Below, piece after piece: positions 1-12,273 of a stretch of DNA of 64,000 bases. Below the pieces are notes generated by a model. That model was not told the DNA's origin, made no database searches, and saw only the letters and a program-made list of their open reading frames with translations. Source of the stretch: Vitis vinifera (Eukaryota; Streptophyta; Magnoliopsida; Vitales; Vitaceae); assembly GCF_030704535.1 (NCBI RefSeq), contig NC_081811.1, positions 1,871,501 to 1,935,500 of the forward strand. Reading direction: 5' to 3'. A program made the translations under genes and the position numbers. The stretch's first letter is position 1, and each line of letters opens with the position of its first letter.

Positions 1-246
1 GACAACCATCTCGGGTACTACAGGAAAGGAAATGTACAAGAATTCTCATTCTAGGATTTGAATATGTCAGGGACACAAAATGGAACAAAAATTCAAAGCA
101 TTTATTTGGTTGTAGTAGGAATGGAACAAAAGAGGATTATTGTTCACATAACACCCGTTTCACTCGAACATATACTTCCCACTGCCCCTCCTAAATGTCA
201 AATTAGTTTCTTTGATGGAAAATGCAGGCAAGATAAGTTGATCGAA

Positions 247-528
247 TTTGAATCCTAAATCATTCATTAACTAGGATTTTAATATCTGAAATTACAGCAT
301 CAACACTGCAAAAAAAAAATACTTTTTCTTCAAAATTTTAACTATCTTTGGAAGCAAAAAGAAACAAATCTTTCTTTCATTCTTGTGTTTGAATCCTAAA
401 TCACTCATTAATTAGGATTTTAATAACTAAAACTACAGCATCAAAACTGCAAAAAAGATGGTATTTCTTCAAATTTTTAACCATCTTTGGAAGCAAAAAG
501 AAACAAATCTTTCTTTCATTCTTTTGCT
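247..528. repeat. Two-copy ~141 bp direct tandem repeat in the IWS1 intron
   Basis: Both copies start with TTTGAATCCTAAATCA, at 247 and 388, and end in the same AAGAAACAAATCTTTCTTTC stretch. They differ at scattered single bases. It lies in the intron after exon 3 of the IWS1 gene. Confidence 0.8.
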
Positions 529-1148
529 TCATTTTCTCACCACTAAAACAGTGGATTAGACAACAAAAAAAAAAATAGTAACAACTGCAATATTGGGTTC
601 TTTGGACTAAATAAAAAATTAAAACAAAAAAAAGCAGTTTTTAACATCACACTGAGCAAGTACCCTCAATGAAATCCCAAACTATGAAGGAAACCATTCA
701 AGGAAAGAAAAAACACAGGAAGAAAGAAGAAAGGAAAGTTTTTAACATAAAACAAATATTGACCATTTTTAAACTTGAAGAGGAGAGAGAAATATCCCTC
801 ATGAGTCCCTAGAATAAAAGTTGAAGCAGAGCCACATGGATTTTGGAGTGTGGAGAAAGACATGAGATAACCCTACTAGCCCATCCATTGCAAGATCATG
901 AAACCAACCATTCGAAATACAGGATTCCATCCATGGATTGATTTTAGCATTCAAACACCAAAATGGGTGAAAAGGAATCAATTCCCATTTTGAGCCCATA
1001 TTCCACCAGCCAACCAAAATACCTTTGGCAAAAGGCAATTATTATCAACACTAATCATGAAATTGGAGTCCTCATTCTAGTCAACCAAATGTTCATTTGG
1101 CAAAAAATGATATCAAATGTAAAGTTCAAATGGGGATGACATCCTAAC

Positions 1149-2670
1149 CTGAGGAGCATCACCAGGGGAACGTGCTTCACGGTCACTTCCATATCGGTCA
1201 GCAGGGTCAACACCAGTATCATCTATGAAGTTATCATCATCCACAGTCCTTGGACCCTCGTGATCATCCTACAGCATTCCAAAAGACAAAATAATACGAA
1301 TAAAGAATCATTTCATCATTCAATGAAAACATGATTCACCATGAGCAAGCTTCAAAACAGTCTTAGTCGGGTACAACCAAACAAAGAAAGGAGTGTGGCT
1401 CTATCAATTCTGTGCATGATCAAGCATATGAAATCATACAAACCATATGGAATAAACCCTGATATAGATTTACACAGCCAGAGAGTATCAGGAACAGCCA
1501 GAAAAATATGAAAACACAAATTAGCTTCAAAATTTGGAATCAAAGTTCACTAAATTACAGAATCATATACATAGCAAAGACCAATTTTGTGGCTGCTTCC
1601 TTTTACCAGAAAAGTAATAAACCATAATTGTTGTGCACCTACAGAGAAAACAGAACAATTGGCAAATAATTAAACAAACTTCTATTACTGAAATCTCAGA
1701 CTTCCTACAAATCAAACAAATCACAATTTGATTCCAAAAAGATCTCATTCACTTAAAAACCAGTATCTTTTTACACAAAGATCAAAATATCCAATAATAA
1801 TCCCAATCCATTCATCTTAAGCAGATTTACCCCTAAACCCTAATTTCCAATTTCCAACTTTTCTAGATCACTAAATCAGAAAAACAATCATAATTCACTG
1901 TATTAGCATAAGCCCTAGTATGCTAAGTGACTAAATTAACATGTTTCATCCCAAAAATTTGTCCGCAATTCCCGCGATTTCAAACAGATTTAACTCTCAA
2001 ACCAGGAGAAATTCCAGTAATTTGCTGAAGATTAATAATATAGTAAAGAAAGTACCTCAGAATCTCCTCCTGCAATCGTATCCCAAAGCTCCTTCACCTC
2101 TGCATCGCCATCCTGATCCTTGGACCGCCTCGACATCCCCTTCTTCAAGCCCGATTTGAACCCCTTATCTTTCTTCTCCAACCTCAATTTCTTCTCCTTC
2201 CTCTTGCTTCCACTATCAATATCCTTCCTCTTCCTCAAAAAATCATCCTCGTCGACGTCACCTTGAAACGCCGCCGGCGAGTCATCCTCGTCGATCCCGG
2301 GGTAGTGAAGGGGGCTCTCCTTCGCGCTCTTCTTTACTAGCCTCTTCCTTGGCTTGGATTTAGAGAAACCGGAGTCGTCTCCGTACACCGGCGTCGGGGA
2401 CCGTTCCCGGCGGCGCCAATCGTCGTCGTTGTCATCGGGGATGTCGTCTTGGAGGAGATGACCTTGATCCTCCACTTCCCGATCGGATTGGACCTCATCG
2501 AAGTCCATCAACGGCTCCCCATCCTCATCGCGATATCTGCAACAAACAACAACAAAACCGATTCAAGCAATTAAAAAGATAAAAACCCTAATTCCGAGAA
2601 AAGAATGAAAAAAAAAAAAAAAAAACCTAAGTTAAGAGAGAAAAACTGACGGATCGTTTTCGTAACCCAT
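1149..2670 (-). CDS. IWS1: IWS1/SPN1 transcription elongation factor, 5' exons (gene runs off left edge)
   Basis: Three exons can be joined: 2670-2651, 2536-2056 and 1268-1149. Each has GT-AG borders, and together they give 207 codons with no phase break. The product starts MGYENDPYRDEDGEP and continues as an acidic/basic, low-complexity N-terminal arm (PTPVYGDD, KPRKRLVKKS, a Lys-rich stretch, KELWDTIAGG). Exon 3 encodes the DDDNFIDDTGVDPADRYG block. This order is that of plant IWS1, the nuclear protein that works with Spt6 and RNA polymerase II in elongation and brassinosteroid-responsive transcription. The conserved TFIIS-N-like core should lie in exons beyond position 1; I find no further exon in 1-1148, which looks intronic. 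The start at 2670 is the first ATG in frame and matches the family N-terminus. The identity is strong; the brassinosteroid role is known from Arabidopsis, not from this sequence. Confidence 0.9.
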
Positions 2671-5600
2671 TGATGGAGATGAAGAAACGTTTCAGCGATG
2701 TAATTGTAGTGCGGAAATTAGAGAGAGAACGATATGAGTTCAGATAGAAAGAAGAGAAATTGTGGAAGCTGAATTTATAGAAGAAGCCAGCCAGCCATGG
2801 AGGGGAGGGGGTAATCCTGCAATTCTGCAGTTTGTGTTTTTTATTATTTTACATTTCTTACGTTAATTTTATACAACTTGGCATTCATATTCAGCATCAC
2901 TACAATGTTTATTAGTCGATTCTGGTTTATTTATAATATGCATATTCAGGATTCTGATTATAATATTGATTTTAGATTTAGAATTAAGATGAAAGATACT
3001 TAAGATTTGTTTGGAGCGCTCCCATAAATCATTTTTTATTTCTTAATAATAAATTTGAAGTATTTTAAATCTTTTGAAAAAAATAAATAAAATATATTTA
3101 ATACTTATATTTATTATTAATTTTTTCTTCCTATTCTAAATTATCTTTCCATTTTTCACCGAAATAAATTAATTCTTTAAAAAAAAAAATCACATGAAAC
3201 CTTTTACTTTTTGTAAAGGTAATAATGTTTTCATTTTGAAATATTTAAATCTTTTAAACTTTTATATTTAATTAAATAATAATAAATTAATAATAACACT
3301 TATTATATTATAGATAATTATTAAATAAAAAATTTCATCACTCATTTATATTATTTATTTAAATAAATTTAAATTTATTAAGAAAATAACTACATTTTTT
3401 AAAATATTAAGATTTTGATATAAAATTTATCAAAATAATAAATAAAAAAATCTATTGAGATTTTAATTCTTTTAAACATTTTAAGAACAAAATTTATTTT
3501 TCTTTTATATATATTTTTCGATTTGATTGAATAATTTGATATATTATATATTTTTATTTGATATGAAATTATTTAATTTAATTAGGTTTTATTTTATATC
3601 TTTATAAACAAAAAATAATAATAAGTTTTACAAAATATATAATGGTTTTTAAAAACAAATTAAAAATATAATTTTTAACAACATAATTTAAGTCAATGAT
3701 TTTTTCATAAGAGTTTTTAAATTTAACATAAATTTTTTATTTTATTTTCTTTAAAAGAAAGTGTATAGCTCATTAATTTTTTATTTACTTTTCACTTTTT
3801 TCATTCAAAAAATGTTTTAAAAGTTATAAATTTCATTCTCTTAAAAACCACACTATTAATATAATAAATGTTATTAAAATTTATCATTAAAAGTTTAAAA
3901 ACTTTTCAAAATTCTTTTAACAATTTCATTTTTCATCTTTAAAGTTTGAAATTTTTTTATCTCTTTTGTCATTCTCTATTATTTTCAAATATTTCTCTTC
4001 AACTCTTTCGAGTATGCTATCCATTTTTTTTTATTTAGACTTTTTTCATATTCCCTCATGTGCTTTGGTAAAAAAAAAAAAAAAAAAATGGATAGCATAC
4101 CCGAAAAATTTGAAAAGAATAGAGAATGACAAAAGAGATAAAAAATAAAAATAATAATAATTTTTTTTTAAAAAAAATCCTTTCAAACTTTAAAGATGAA
4201 AAATGAAATAGTTACAAGAAATAAATTTTTATAACTTTGATTATATTAATAGTGTGTTTTAAAGATAATGAAATTTATAATTTTTAAGACATTTTTTAAA
4301 TGAAAAGAGTGAAACATAAATAAAAAATTAATGATCGCGATACACTTTCTTTTAAAGAAAATAAAATAAAAATTTTATGTTAAATTTAAAAACTCTTATG
4401 AAAAAAATCATTAAAAAATATTTTTTAATTTATTTTTAAAACCATTATATATTTTGTAAAACTTATTATTATTTTTTGTTTGTAAAGATAAAAAATAAAA
4501 ATAGATTAAATTAAAGAATTTTATATCAGAAAATAGAATCCAAATTAAATTAAATAATTTCATATAAAAAAATATAATATATCAAATTATTCAATCAAAT
4601 GAAAAATATATAAAAGAAAAATAAGTTTTATTCTAAAAATATTTTAAAAAAATTAAAAGAATTAAAATCTTAATAGAAAATTTTTCATCATTTTGGAAAA
4701 TTATATATCAAAATTCTAATATTTTTAAAACAATGTAGTAATTTTATTAATAAATTTAAATTTGTTTAAACAAATAATGTAAATGAGTGATGAAACTTCT
4801 TATTCAATAATACATCTAACAAAAAGAGGGTAATATTAATGCAAATAACAATTAAATATTAGTCCTCAATTTGAATGCTTAAAATATTAACCTTTAACGA
4901 TTAAAAAAAGGATATTCCAAGTCATGTACGATGCAAGAAATAACGATGAAACATTATAATCTTAAATTCATTTATTACATCATATCATATTTTTAAAGGC
5001 TATATCCCAACAATTCACGACTTATTTTATCTTTGTCATGAAATCTCTTTCCCTCTCATTTCTACCACTTTACCCAACTTTTTCATTCACAGTTAATTTT
5101 GTTCTCTCTCATGAACTCCAACTAAATTTTTTGTTACCACCACTAATTTCTCTTTCATCACTAGAACTTCATTAGTATCTCTTTCACCACCACACACTTA
5201 TCTAATAATGCTCTCCTTATAAGATATTCTCATGCTCACCATCATTGTAACACACATTTAAGAGAGAATTAGGAAAAGCAAAAAAGCAACTCCAGGGAAC
5301 CACAGAGAGCTAAGCCATTGTTGCATTCAAGTGAAGCAAAAACACCAAGAATCAAACGAGAGTTATTTTGTGATTTATGCTCATAGATGTTGAGATTAAT
5401 TGTTAGGAACAGAGCGAAGAACCGAAATTGCGAATCTCTACATGATAAACTAACATACAACATCTTTTAAGAAGCATCAAAGCAAATGCTCTTAATGGGT
5501 CCTAACCTCCACAATCAACCTCTTAGCTTGTTTTGACTGGGAGAAATAATAATTCAGAACAAATATTTTCAAAGTTACAGAGAAAATAAACTATTGTTAC

Positions 5601-5690
5601 AGGGGATGACTGAAGTTTACAATGAAAGTGCATGGATTCATTTCATGCATGGTTTTATTTATAAACAAGAATGGAATTTTGGCCTATAGG
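2671..5690. other. AT-rich intergenic spacer, no gene seen
   Basis: This separates the IWS1 promoter side from the 3' end of the R3H gene. It is extremely AT-rich with homopolymer runs. No open frame has recognisable protein content. It contains the large inverted repeat listed separately. The stretch 4860-5690 shows nothing I recognise; part may be 3' UTR of the R3H gene. Confidence 0.7.
3311..4818. repeat. Giant AT-rich inverted repeat (foldback/hairpin element), arms ~720-740 bp
   Basis: The left arm (about 3311-4032) reads as an imperfect reverse complement of the right arm (about 4069-4818). Matched landmarks include the ATGCTATCCAT block at 4015 with ATGGATAGCAT at 4088. TCTCTTTTGTCATTCTCTAT at 3960 pairs with the segment around 4120-4140. 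TTTCTTTTAAAGAAA-type sequence around 3748 pairs with the segment around 4346. TTTCATCACTCATTTA at 3335 pairs with the segment around 4780. The arms differ by substitutions and small indels; the loop is only about 35 bp. The outer boundary is uncertain by some tens of bases and no target duplication was found. It may be a foldback transposon or long-TIR MITE; a transcript across it would form long double-stranded RNA. Confidence 0.85.
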
Positions 5691-8600
5691 TTACCAAAAC
5701 CCTTCCTTTGACATTTTCAGAAAATGGGATAGGGTAATATTTGGAAGCTCAACAGAACCCGTTTTCTTCTTCTTTATTTTTGTCGTCTTGAATGACTCTG
5801 CGTCCTTGGACTGTGTCACTGTCACTGAGACCAAGTTATAGAACTGTCCAAACATATTTTCCAAATATTCAGATGTTAAAATAACACCCAGATATAAGTA
5901 TAGATGAAGTTCTTAGCAAAAGCAGTAAAATGGTAGAGAAGCAATTTCCAATTTCATTAAGTTGCAGGATTTTCTTCTGAAAGTGCTTACAGAAAGACAA
6001 TTTCCAATTTCATTTTAGTTTGGCATATTTTTATTTCAAGGTAATAGTATAGCCCCGAATCCAGGATAAAAAGTGATGCCAAATATAAATCTTATATAGG
6101 AAGAGTTACCTCACAGACCCCGTGCAGCAATAACCTGCGGAAGGGATCTTGAACATGTAGCACAAGAACATCTCCATCTCCACTGTCTTTGATGAAGGCT
6201 CGTAAACATTCCTGCAAAAAACAAATAAAGGAAATATATTTCTTAATGACCATTGTAATTGATTTAAAAAAGATAAAGAGTTAATGAGCAACAAATATAT
6301 CATCTAATCAATGCATAAACTGGTTGAGATGAATATGATTAAGCTACATAACACTGAAAACACAGAGAAAATTATTAAGTTTCGATGCAACTAGAAAATC
6401 ATGATCCTTAACAGAACAGAAAATGAGATCAAATCAACAGAGTGCTCATCATATTTTTACAACAGCTCCAAAAATAGTGACTCAGAGATGTCTGGGAATT
6501 TCCAGTTTCAGCCAGCTAAACTGAAACCATTCTTTTTCTTAAAAAAGGGGGGCAGGAATCAGTTTAATTCTTGCCATAAACAAAGCATTTTGGGTGGAGT
6601 ACAAGCAAATTTAGTGTGCGCAAAGTTCAATTCCCAAACCATTAAAAGGAAAAACAAAGTTCAGTAAACTACATAGTGCAGGCCAGCCTAAATTTGGCAT
6701 GATCTCCCGTAGATATAATGGGTTCAACTCAAGCTGAGCTTTGGCTGAATTCAACGGCATGGGTTGAGCTCATCCCAGACCAACTCTCATTTAAGGAAAA
6801 GTAAATTGTTTATAAAGTATAAATAAAACCTCTCGTGGAAGGTAAAAACCAAACAAGCAGTACAAGATCAATGAGGTGAATTGTTTCAATGAAAGCATGA
6901 GAGATAGACTTATGCAAATAATCATTCAGATATACCTCATAGCCCTCAATAACTTCTGAAAGAAAGCTACGGCGTAATGCCTCCCTTGTTCGGCAATTTA
7001 CTCTATGCCATGCATTCAGTACTGCAATCTTATCAGCATCAACATGGCCTTTCCTCTTCGATGAAGGGCCTTTTAGGGCTTTAATCATTCCATCCTACAA
7101 ACATGAATAAAGACTGCCAGAGTTGAAGTGTTTTGCCCCATTACAGGCCAAAATGGGCCAAGCAACATAAAAGTTGCATGTGTATGCGTATGTGAACCCC
7201 GATGACCAAAATAACCAGTTCAAATGAGCAGCATCTCGATACATATATGCATGTGGTGTGTATACGTGTGTCTTTTGGAGAACCTTGCTATATCATTTGT
7301 CAACAAAACTATCGTACTCCCTGTGTTGTAGCAGATGACACTATAACGATTATTCAAGAAATTCCAAAGTCTAACAAAAATCTGTAACAAGTCATCTTCC
7401 ATTTTCATGAAAAACTCAATAATGATTCTTTCTGGTACACAAACCAGCCCATCAACTGCAGGGCATAATGCATTGAATAATACCAAATTCAAGCCATAAA
7501 AGCATGCTAAGTAGGTTCAAAGTTGCACATGTGAAGAAAGAAACCAGCCTAAAGATATGGCAGCAGCACAAAGAACAAGCAGAAAAGTTACCATAAACAT
7601 AGTTGTTTATATAGTGAAAAATTAAATTAAAAAAATAATGCATACATGAACATAATTGGGAGGATGGAGTATAGAATAATATATTAACTAATTTCATAAA
7701 ATATAGTAGGATTTAAATATTTTAAGCTGTCATACCATATGGAAAATGTATAGAGTTTTGAAAAGTTCAATTTAGCAAACTATGAGTTTAATATATGGCC
7801 ATAAAATCAAAATTCAGATGATCACATACTTCTCTTCTAATGAACACTCATGTTTCAAAGAAAAAGTGGTGTATACATGACCAAAACCAGCCAAAATAAC
7901 ACCAAAGGTTGTAAAACAAAGAAAGATCAGAAGAGTCAGCCACTTTGGTGCACCCTTTTTCACTGACACTGTTAATACTACTTTTGTTTGCCTATCAAGA
8001 AAAAGAAAAGAGTCAGCAAGTCAGCAACAAACATTAAATTTGGATTATTACCCATGTTTCGTAGAAAAGCACACTTTGAAAATCATTTAGTACCCCAAAA
8101 ATATCAGGGACACACTTAGAAAATATACACACGCTAATGTGTGTGCACGCATGGCTTGGTATTATGTTGTGTCAAAGTCTCTGAGCATATATCCCAAAAA
8201 AATGGTAAACTCAGGGGGAACATGCTTTGATAAATATGAGAAGCATGAAACCTGTTTATCCATGTCTATATTCCTAAACTTGTCCCACTCTCCCACATTT
8301 GTCATGCAAAATGGTGACAGCGGCACATCATCACCTGTAAAATGAACTCCAGATCAATGATTAAAAAAAAACATGCTAAAGGCAGTATTTATTTTTCTTA
8401 ATAAGAAAAATGTCCAAGTACAGGACAAATATCAGTCTTGTTCCTAATCAAAAGCAAATGAAATACCATGAGTTCAAACCATATAAGACAATTTTGAAAA
8501 TTCTCAAAATCCCAAAAAAAATGACAAAATTTTAAAACTCCTAAAATGTGTTTGGCGAGTTCTTTGCAATCTCACAAAAGCATGTAAGTGAACAAAAGTC

Positions 8601-10084
8601 AGAACAGAACATTCCTAAGCTATTGCTTGAGCACTCAATGCTGCAATCATAAACATGGAGAAATAGAAGATTGTGTGGCAACTAAAAAGGACGTCAATTT
8701 ATCTTTGGTTGCTTCATAGACCATTGTCTATTAATCTTTCTGAAGAGTAAATATTATGCCAGCAGAATTACATATCTAATTATTTTTCCAGTAACAGAGG
8801 ATATTTTGGTGGCATATTAATAACATGGTTAGAATATTTGCAACCTAAACCATAGATAATTATAAAGACAATAAATTTTTGCAATTGCATATTACTGTTT
8901 ATGAAAGAAATATTAGCAATTTCATGTATGATAAATAATGATAATACAGTGTTTTAGTATATACACTACCCCAAGGAGGTGGAGCAAATAAGCCCCTAAT
9001 TTCATCCCCATTCAAGCGAGGAACAAGTTCCATCAACAGACGATCATTCAGCCATCTGCGAGACCGTCGGTTGCTAACCTGCAACAAGTCAAAAGGTCAG
9101 GTGCAGCATAATTTGCAAATTTGATGTGTATCCCGAGTACGATTTTGTTTTTCCTTTAATGACCCCAAATAAAAAAATTCACGGTCGAATTAGTATCATA
9201 TCTTTTACACATGCCCAATACTGATGATCATCAAAATAGTATTCTCTAAAACATAAACAGCACCTAAAACTTGCATACTACTTGTTGAAAAATTTATGGA
9301 TCATTTGTGAATATCCCGATCAATTTTCCCATACAAAGCATCGTTTTATGCTCAAACCAGTAAGTAATGGTTAAAACTTCTACCCAAAACCTGCAGACTT
9401 CTCACTGTAGCCTTTACACATACCCTATATGGCTCATGTTTTCCTTACAAGATGCATATGTTCTGAACAGTACCAATTAGCAAATCAGTAAAACAACTAC
9501 ATTTTCTGATTAATTGCCCACTGATTAGTTAATTCCAAATCCAAAAGTGAAAAATGGAAGCTATTTAACATCGAATGTTCTCGCAATCAGAAAGTACTAG
9601 TTATAACAATACACAAGTCAAAACCCAAAAGAAAGCATAAGAATTAGTCTAATTGTATAAATCAAGTCCAAATTTCAGTAAAAGATTATGCAAAATAAGG
9701 GGAGACCCAGAAAAATTACCTTTCCAGCCAAGTTCTCAAGGAACTCAATCTTTTTCTCAATCGACAACCCACAAGATTTCTCATTCTCTCCTGCTAAATA
9801 AAACGACACAAACAGAAAATCAATCAATTTCTCTTAACAATAACAAAGGTAGAGTAACAGGAAATCAAATTCAGATGAAATGGCGATCTGGGTATCCAAT
9901 TCTTGTCCCGAAAATGAAACTCAGATCAAGAAAATGCGAGGAAATCCCGAGTCATCAAGAAAGGGGGCAAAAAGGAGAGGTGGTAGATTGTGAAAATGAA
10001 ACCTTTGGAAGGGTCTTGTAGAGGAGATGAGAGAAGAATGTCTTGTGCTCTCTGAAGAACCTCGCCGGTGGGCCGCGTGGCCAT
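5691..10084 (-). CDS. R3H-associated / R3H domain protein (R3HDM4-like), 7 exons
   Basis: Exons are 10084-10003, 9790-9720, 9078-8970, 8334-8252, 7094-6936, 6211-6110 and 5843-5691 (TAA). All have GT-AG borders and phases fit, giving 252 aa. Residues about 51-165 match the R3H-associated N-terminal domain: SNRRSRRWLNDRLLMELVPR, GLFAPPPWGDD, GEWDKFRNIDMDK and VLNAWHRVNCRTREALRRSF. Exon 6 and the start of exon 7 carry the R3H fold, with signature Arg194-x3-His198 in DPFRRLLLHGVCEFYNLV. The R3H motif binds single-stranded nucleic acid. The C-terminus has a Lys-rich patch (KIKKKK). The ATG at 10084 opens MATRPTGEVLQRAQ and is the first in frame. The biological role of the plant protein is not known to me. 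The introns (up to about 1.2 kb) hold nothing recognisable. Confidence 0.9.
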
Positions 10085-11616
10085 GATTGAATCTTGAGCA
10101 GATGGGTTCGACGAGTATGGATTCAGAGACACACAGCCTCGACTCCACAAATGTTTGCACGACCAAAAGGCCAGCCAAACGCGGCCTTCAGCGTTATATT
10201 GCCCCATCAAAACACAAGTTTCCCTATTCTTTTTGTATATTTAATTTAAGTTAATTACTTGACAATATCTACAATACTTTTATAATAACATCGGACAAAA
10301 ATGTTCATTTTCCAATATCCACATGATGCGAATATCCCTTTGGCATATACATGGGAGATCAATTATTTTATCTTCCACGTGGAGGGATACTCAAATTTTC
10401 TTGGAGAAGAGGGGTGTACAAATGTCGTGACATTTCGATAAAGGAATCCAATGAGTTTGTAACAGAGATATAAGACATAAATAAACCAACAATCATAATT
10501 ATATCGAAAATATTAGGAGGAAAACTTGAATGTATTTTTCGAACTAAAACAAAAATAAAACAATTGAAATCATAAAATTATGTATTAATTTAATTAGTAT
10601 AATTCGCTTTTTAGTAATTTTTTTATATTATCGATCTTAATTTATTCTACCCCATTTAAAATTTACATATCTTGTGTTACGAGTTTAGTCGTAATATCGA
10701 ACTGTAACTTTTTTTCTTTCTTCTTTTTTTATATTAAAAGACATTATATATTGATTCTATTTGAATCTCGCTTTTATTTTATTGGTTTGAATTTGTTGTG
10801 GTAATTTCATCTGATTTTATAAATTTGTACTATAATTTCAAATGTTTATATCATTATTTAATTATTGAAATTTTAACATGTTCAAATGAATATCGATACC
10901 ATCATTCTAATACGAGGCTATTTGGAGAAATATATCTCTGTTATCTAGTAGTTTAAGACAATTATTTTTGGGGATTCAACTAAAATGGGTTATTTCAAAT
11001 AAGTAATACAAAAATGCTATAAATCCATTATGAATATATTTTTATTAGTTCAAATCGATAGTTGGTAAATCTCGTAAAATGCTATAATCAATTTGTTGTT
11101 TGGAAACATTGAATATAGAGGAATAATGAAAGTTGAATTTTTTCATATATGTCTATTTTTATTTATTTGTTCAACTTCATACAAATATCAATATTTTGAG
11201 AATAAAAAATCTATAACAATTAAATTAATATATAAAATAGATTAAAAATAATAAATTAATATAACAAATACGAATACGAGAATTGGGTTTTGACTTTTAA
11301 ATAAAAAATATTAATAAAATTTAAAAATTGGTCACCGCTCACCGCCAACTATTTCCCAATTGATCCAATTCTTTCTCGAGGTTTCTTCGCAAGCAAGTCT
11401 CCCTCCATTTCACCGACTCACTTGTTCACCAAGGCACCTATAAAAATTAAAAGAAAAAATATATATATAAAAAAAAAAAAAAGGAAAAAGAAAAAAGAGA
11501 AGGGTATTTTAGGTATTTCGAGTTCTGACCTCCACACGTCACATTTTCCCACTATTTCCAATTCCAACAGCCAGCTTTGCATTGGCCTATTGCATGTACG
11601 TAGCCGAACCGTACAG
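10085..11616. other. Intergenic region between divergent R3H and bHLH genes
   Basis: About 1.5 kb of AT-rich sequence with no credible coding frame. It must contain the 5' flanks of both the minus-strand R3H gene and the plus-strand bHLH gene. The short frames near 11420-11700 are low-complexity (Lys/Phe runs from A- and T-rich tracts). Confidence 0.6.
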
Positions 11617-11624
11617 TATAAAAG
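11617..11624 (+). promoter_or_regulatory. TATA box (TATAAAAG) of the bHLH gene
   Basis: A canonical TATAAAAG lies about 75 bp upstream of a strong splice donor (CCAG then GTATGAG, 11699). This implies a short 5' UTR first exon near 11650-11698 and a 5' UTR intron before the ATG at 12274. A candidate acceptor is at 12059; the exact 5' UTR splicing is uncertain. Confidence 0.5.
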
Positions 11625-12273
11625 CACGCCATTTTCATTTTCATTTCTCCCTTTCTCACTTCCTTCATGCTCTCATCAAAACCCTAGAACCTTCCAGGTA
11701 TGAGAAGCGCCGCTCTTCCCCTCTCTCATTTCTCTCTCTACCTGAATATGTAGGTTTGCTGAAGTGTTCTTGATATGTGAATCTAGGGTTTTGTTTGATT
11801 GTGCAAGTGTTTCATATTAATCTTTTGTGCTGTATATGTGTGTAGAAACATACATGAATGTTAGATCATCGGTGAATCGAGAATATGATATTTGTTTCTG
11901 ATCTGATATTATGATTATTATTTTGGTAAATAAGGGGTAGTGATTTGAGTAATTTTTTGTTTGTTTGTTGAATGCTGTCTGTTTTTTTATTGTTCATTAG
12001 GGTTTCTTCAATCGCATTTGCGATTTCTCAGTTTTAAGTATCATTTTTCTGTACTCTAGGTGGTGGTTCTGGCTAAAATCGTGGTTGTTCTAACATTTGT
12101 TAGTGTTCATATCTCATGGGTGATTCATGGTAAACAGAGTTCTTTTTTATTCAGATTGAGTTCCATAATTGAAACTGTATTTAAAAAAAAAAAAAAGGTT
12201 AAAGTGTTAAGTTGTTGGGTCTCTTTTTTGGGTTCTTGCTTTATTTTATATTTGATGTTGAACTGCTGAGCAT

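Noticed and set aside
666-1038. Overlapping short minus-strand frames in the IWS1 intron
   Set aside because: Composition is not protein-like, frames overlap each other, and they do not fit IWS1 exons.
9653-10021. 122-codon plus-strand frame over the R3H first exons
   Set aside because: It is antisense to two supported exons of the R3H gene and shows no domain.
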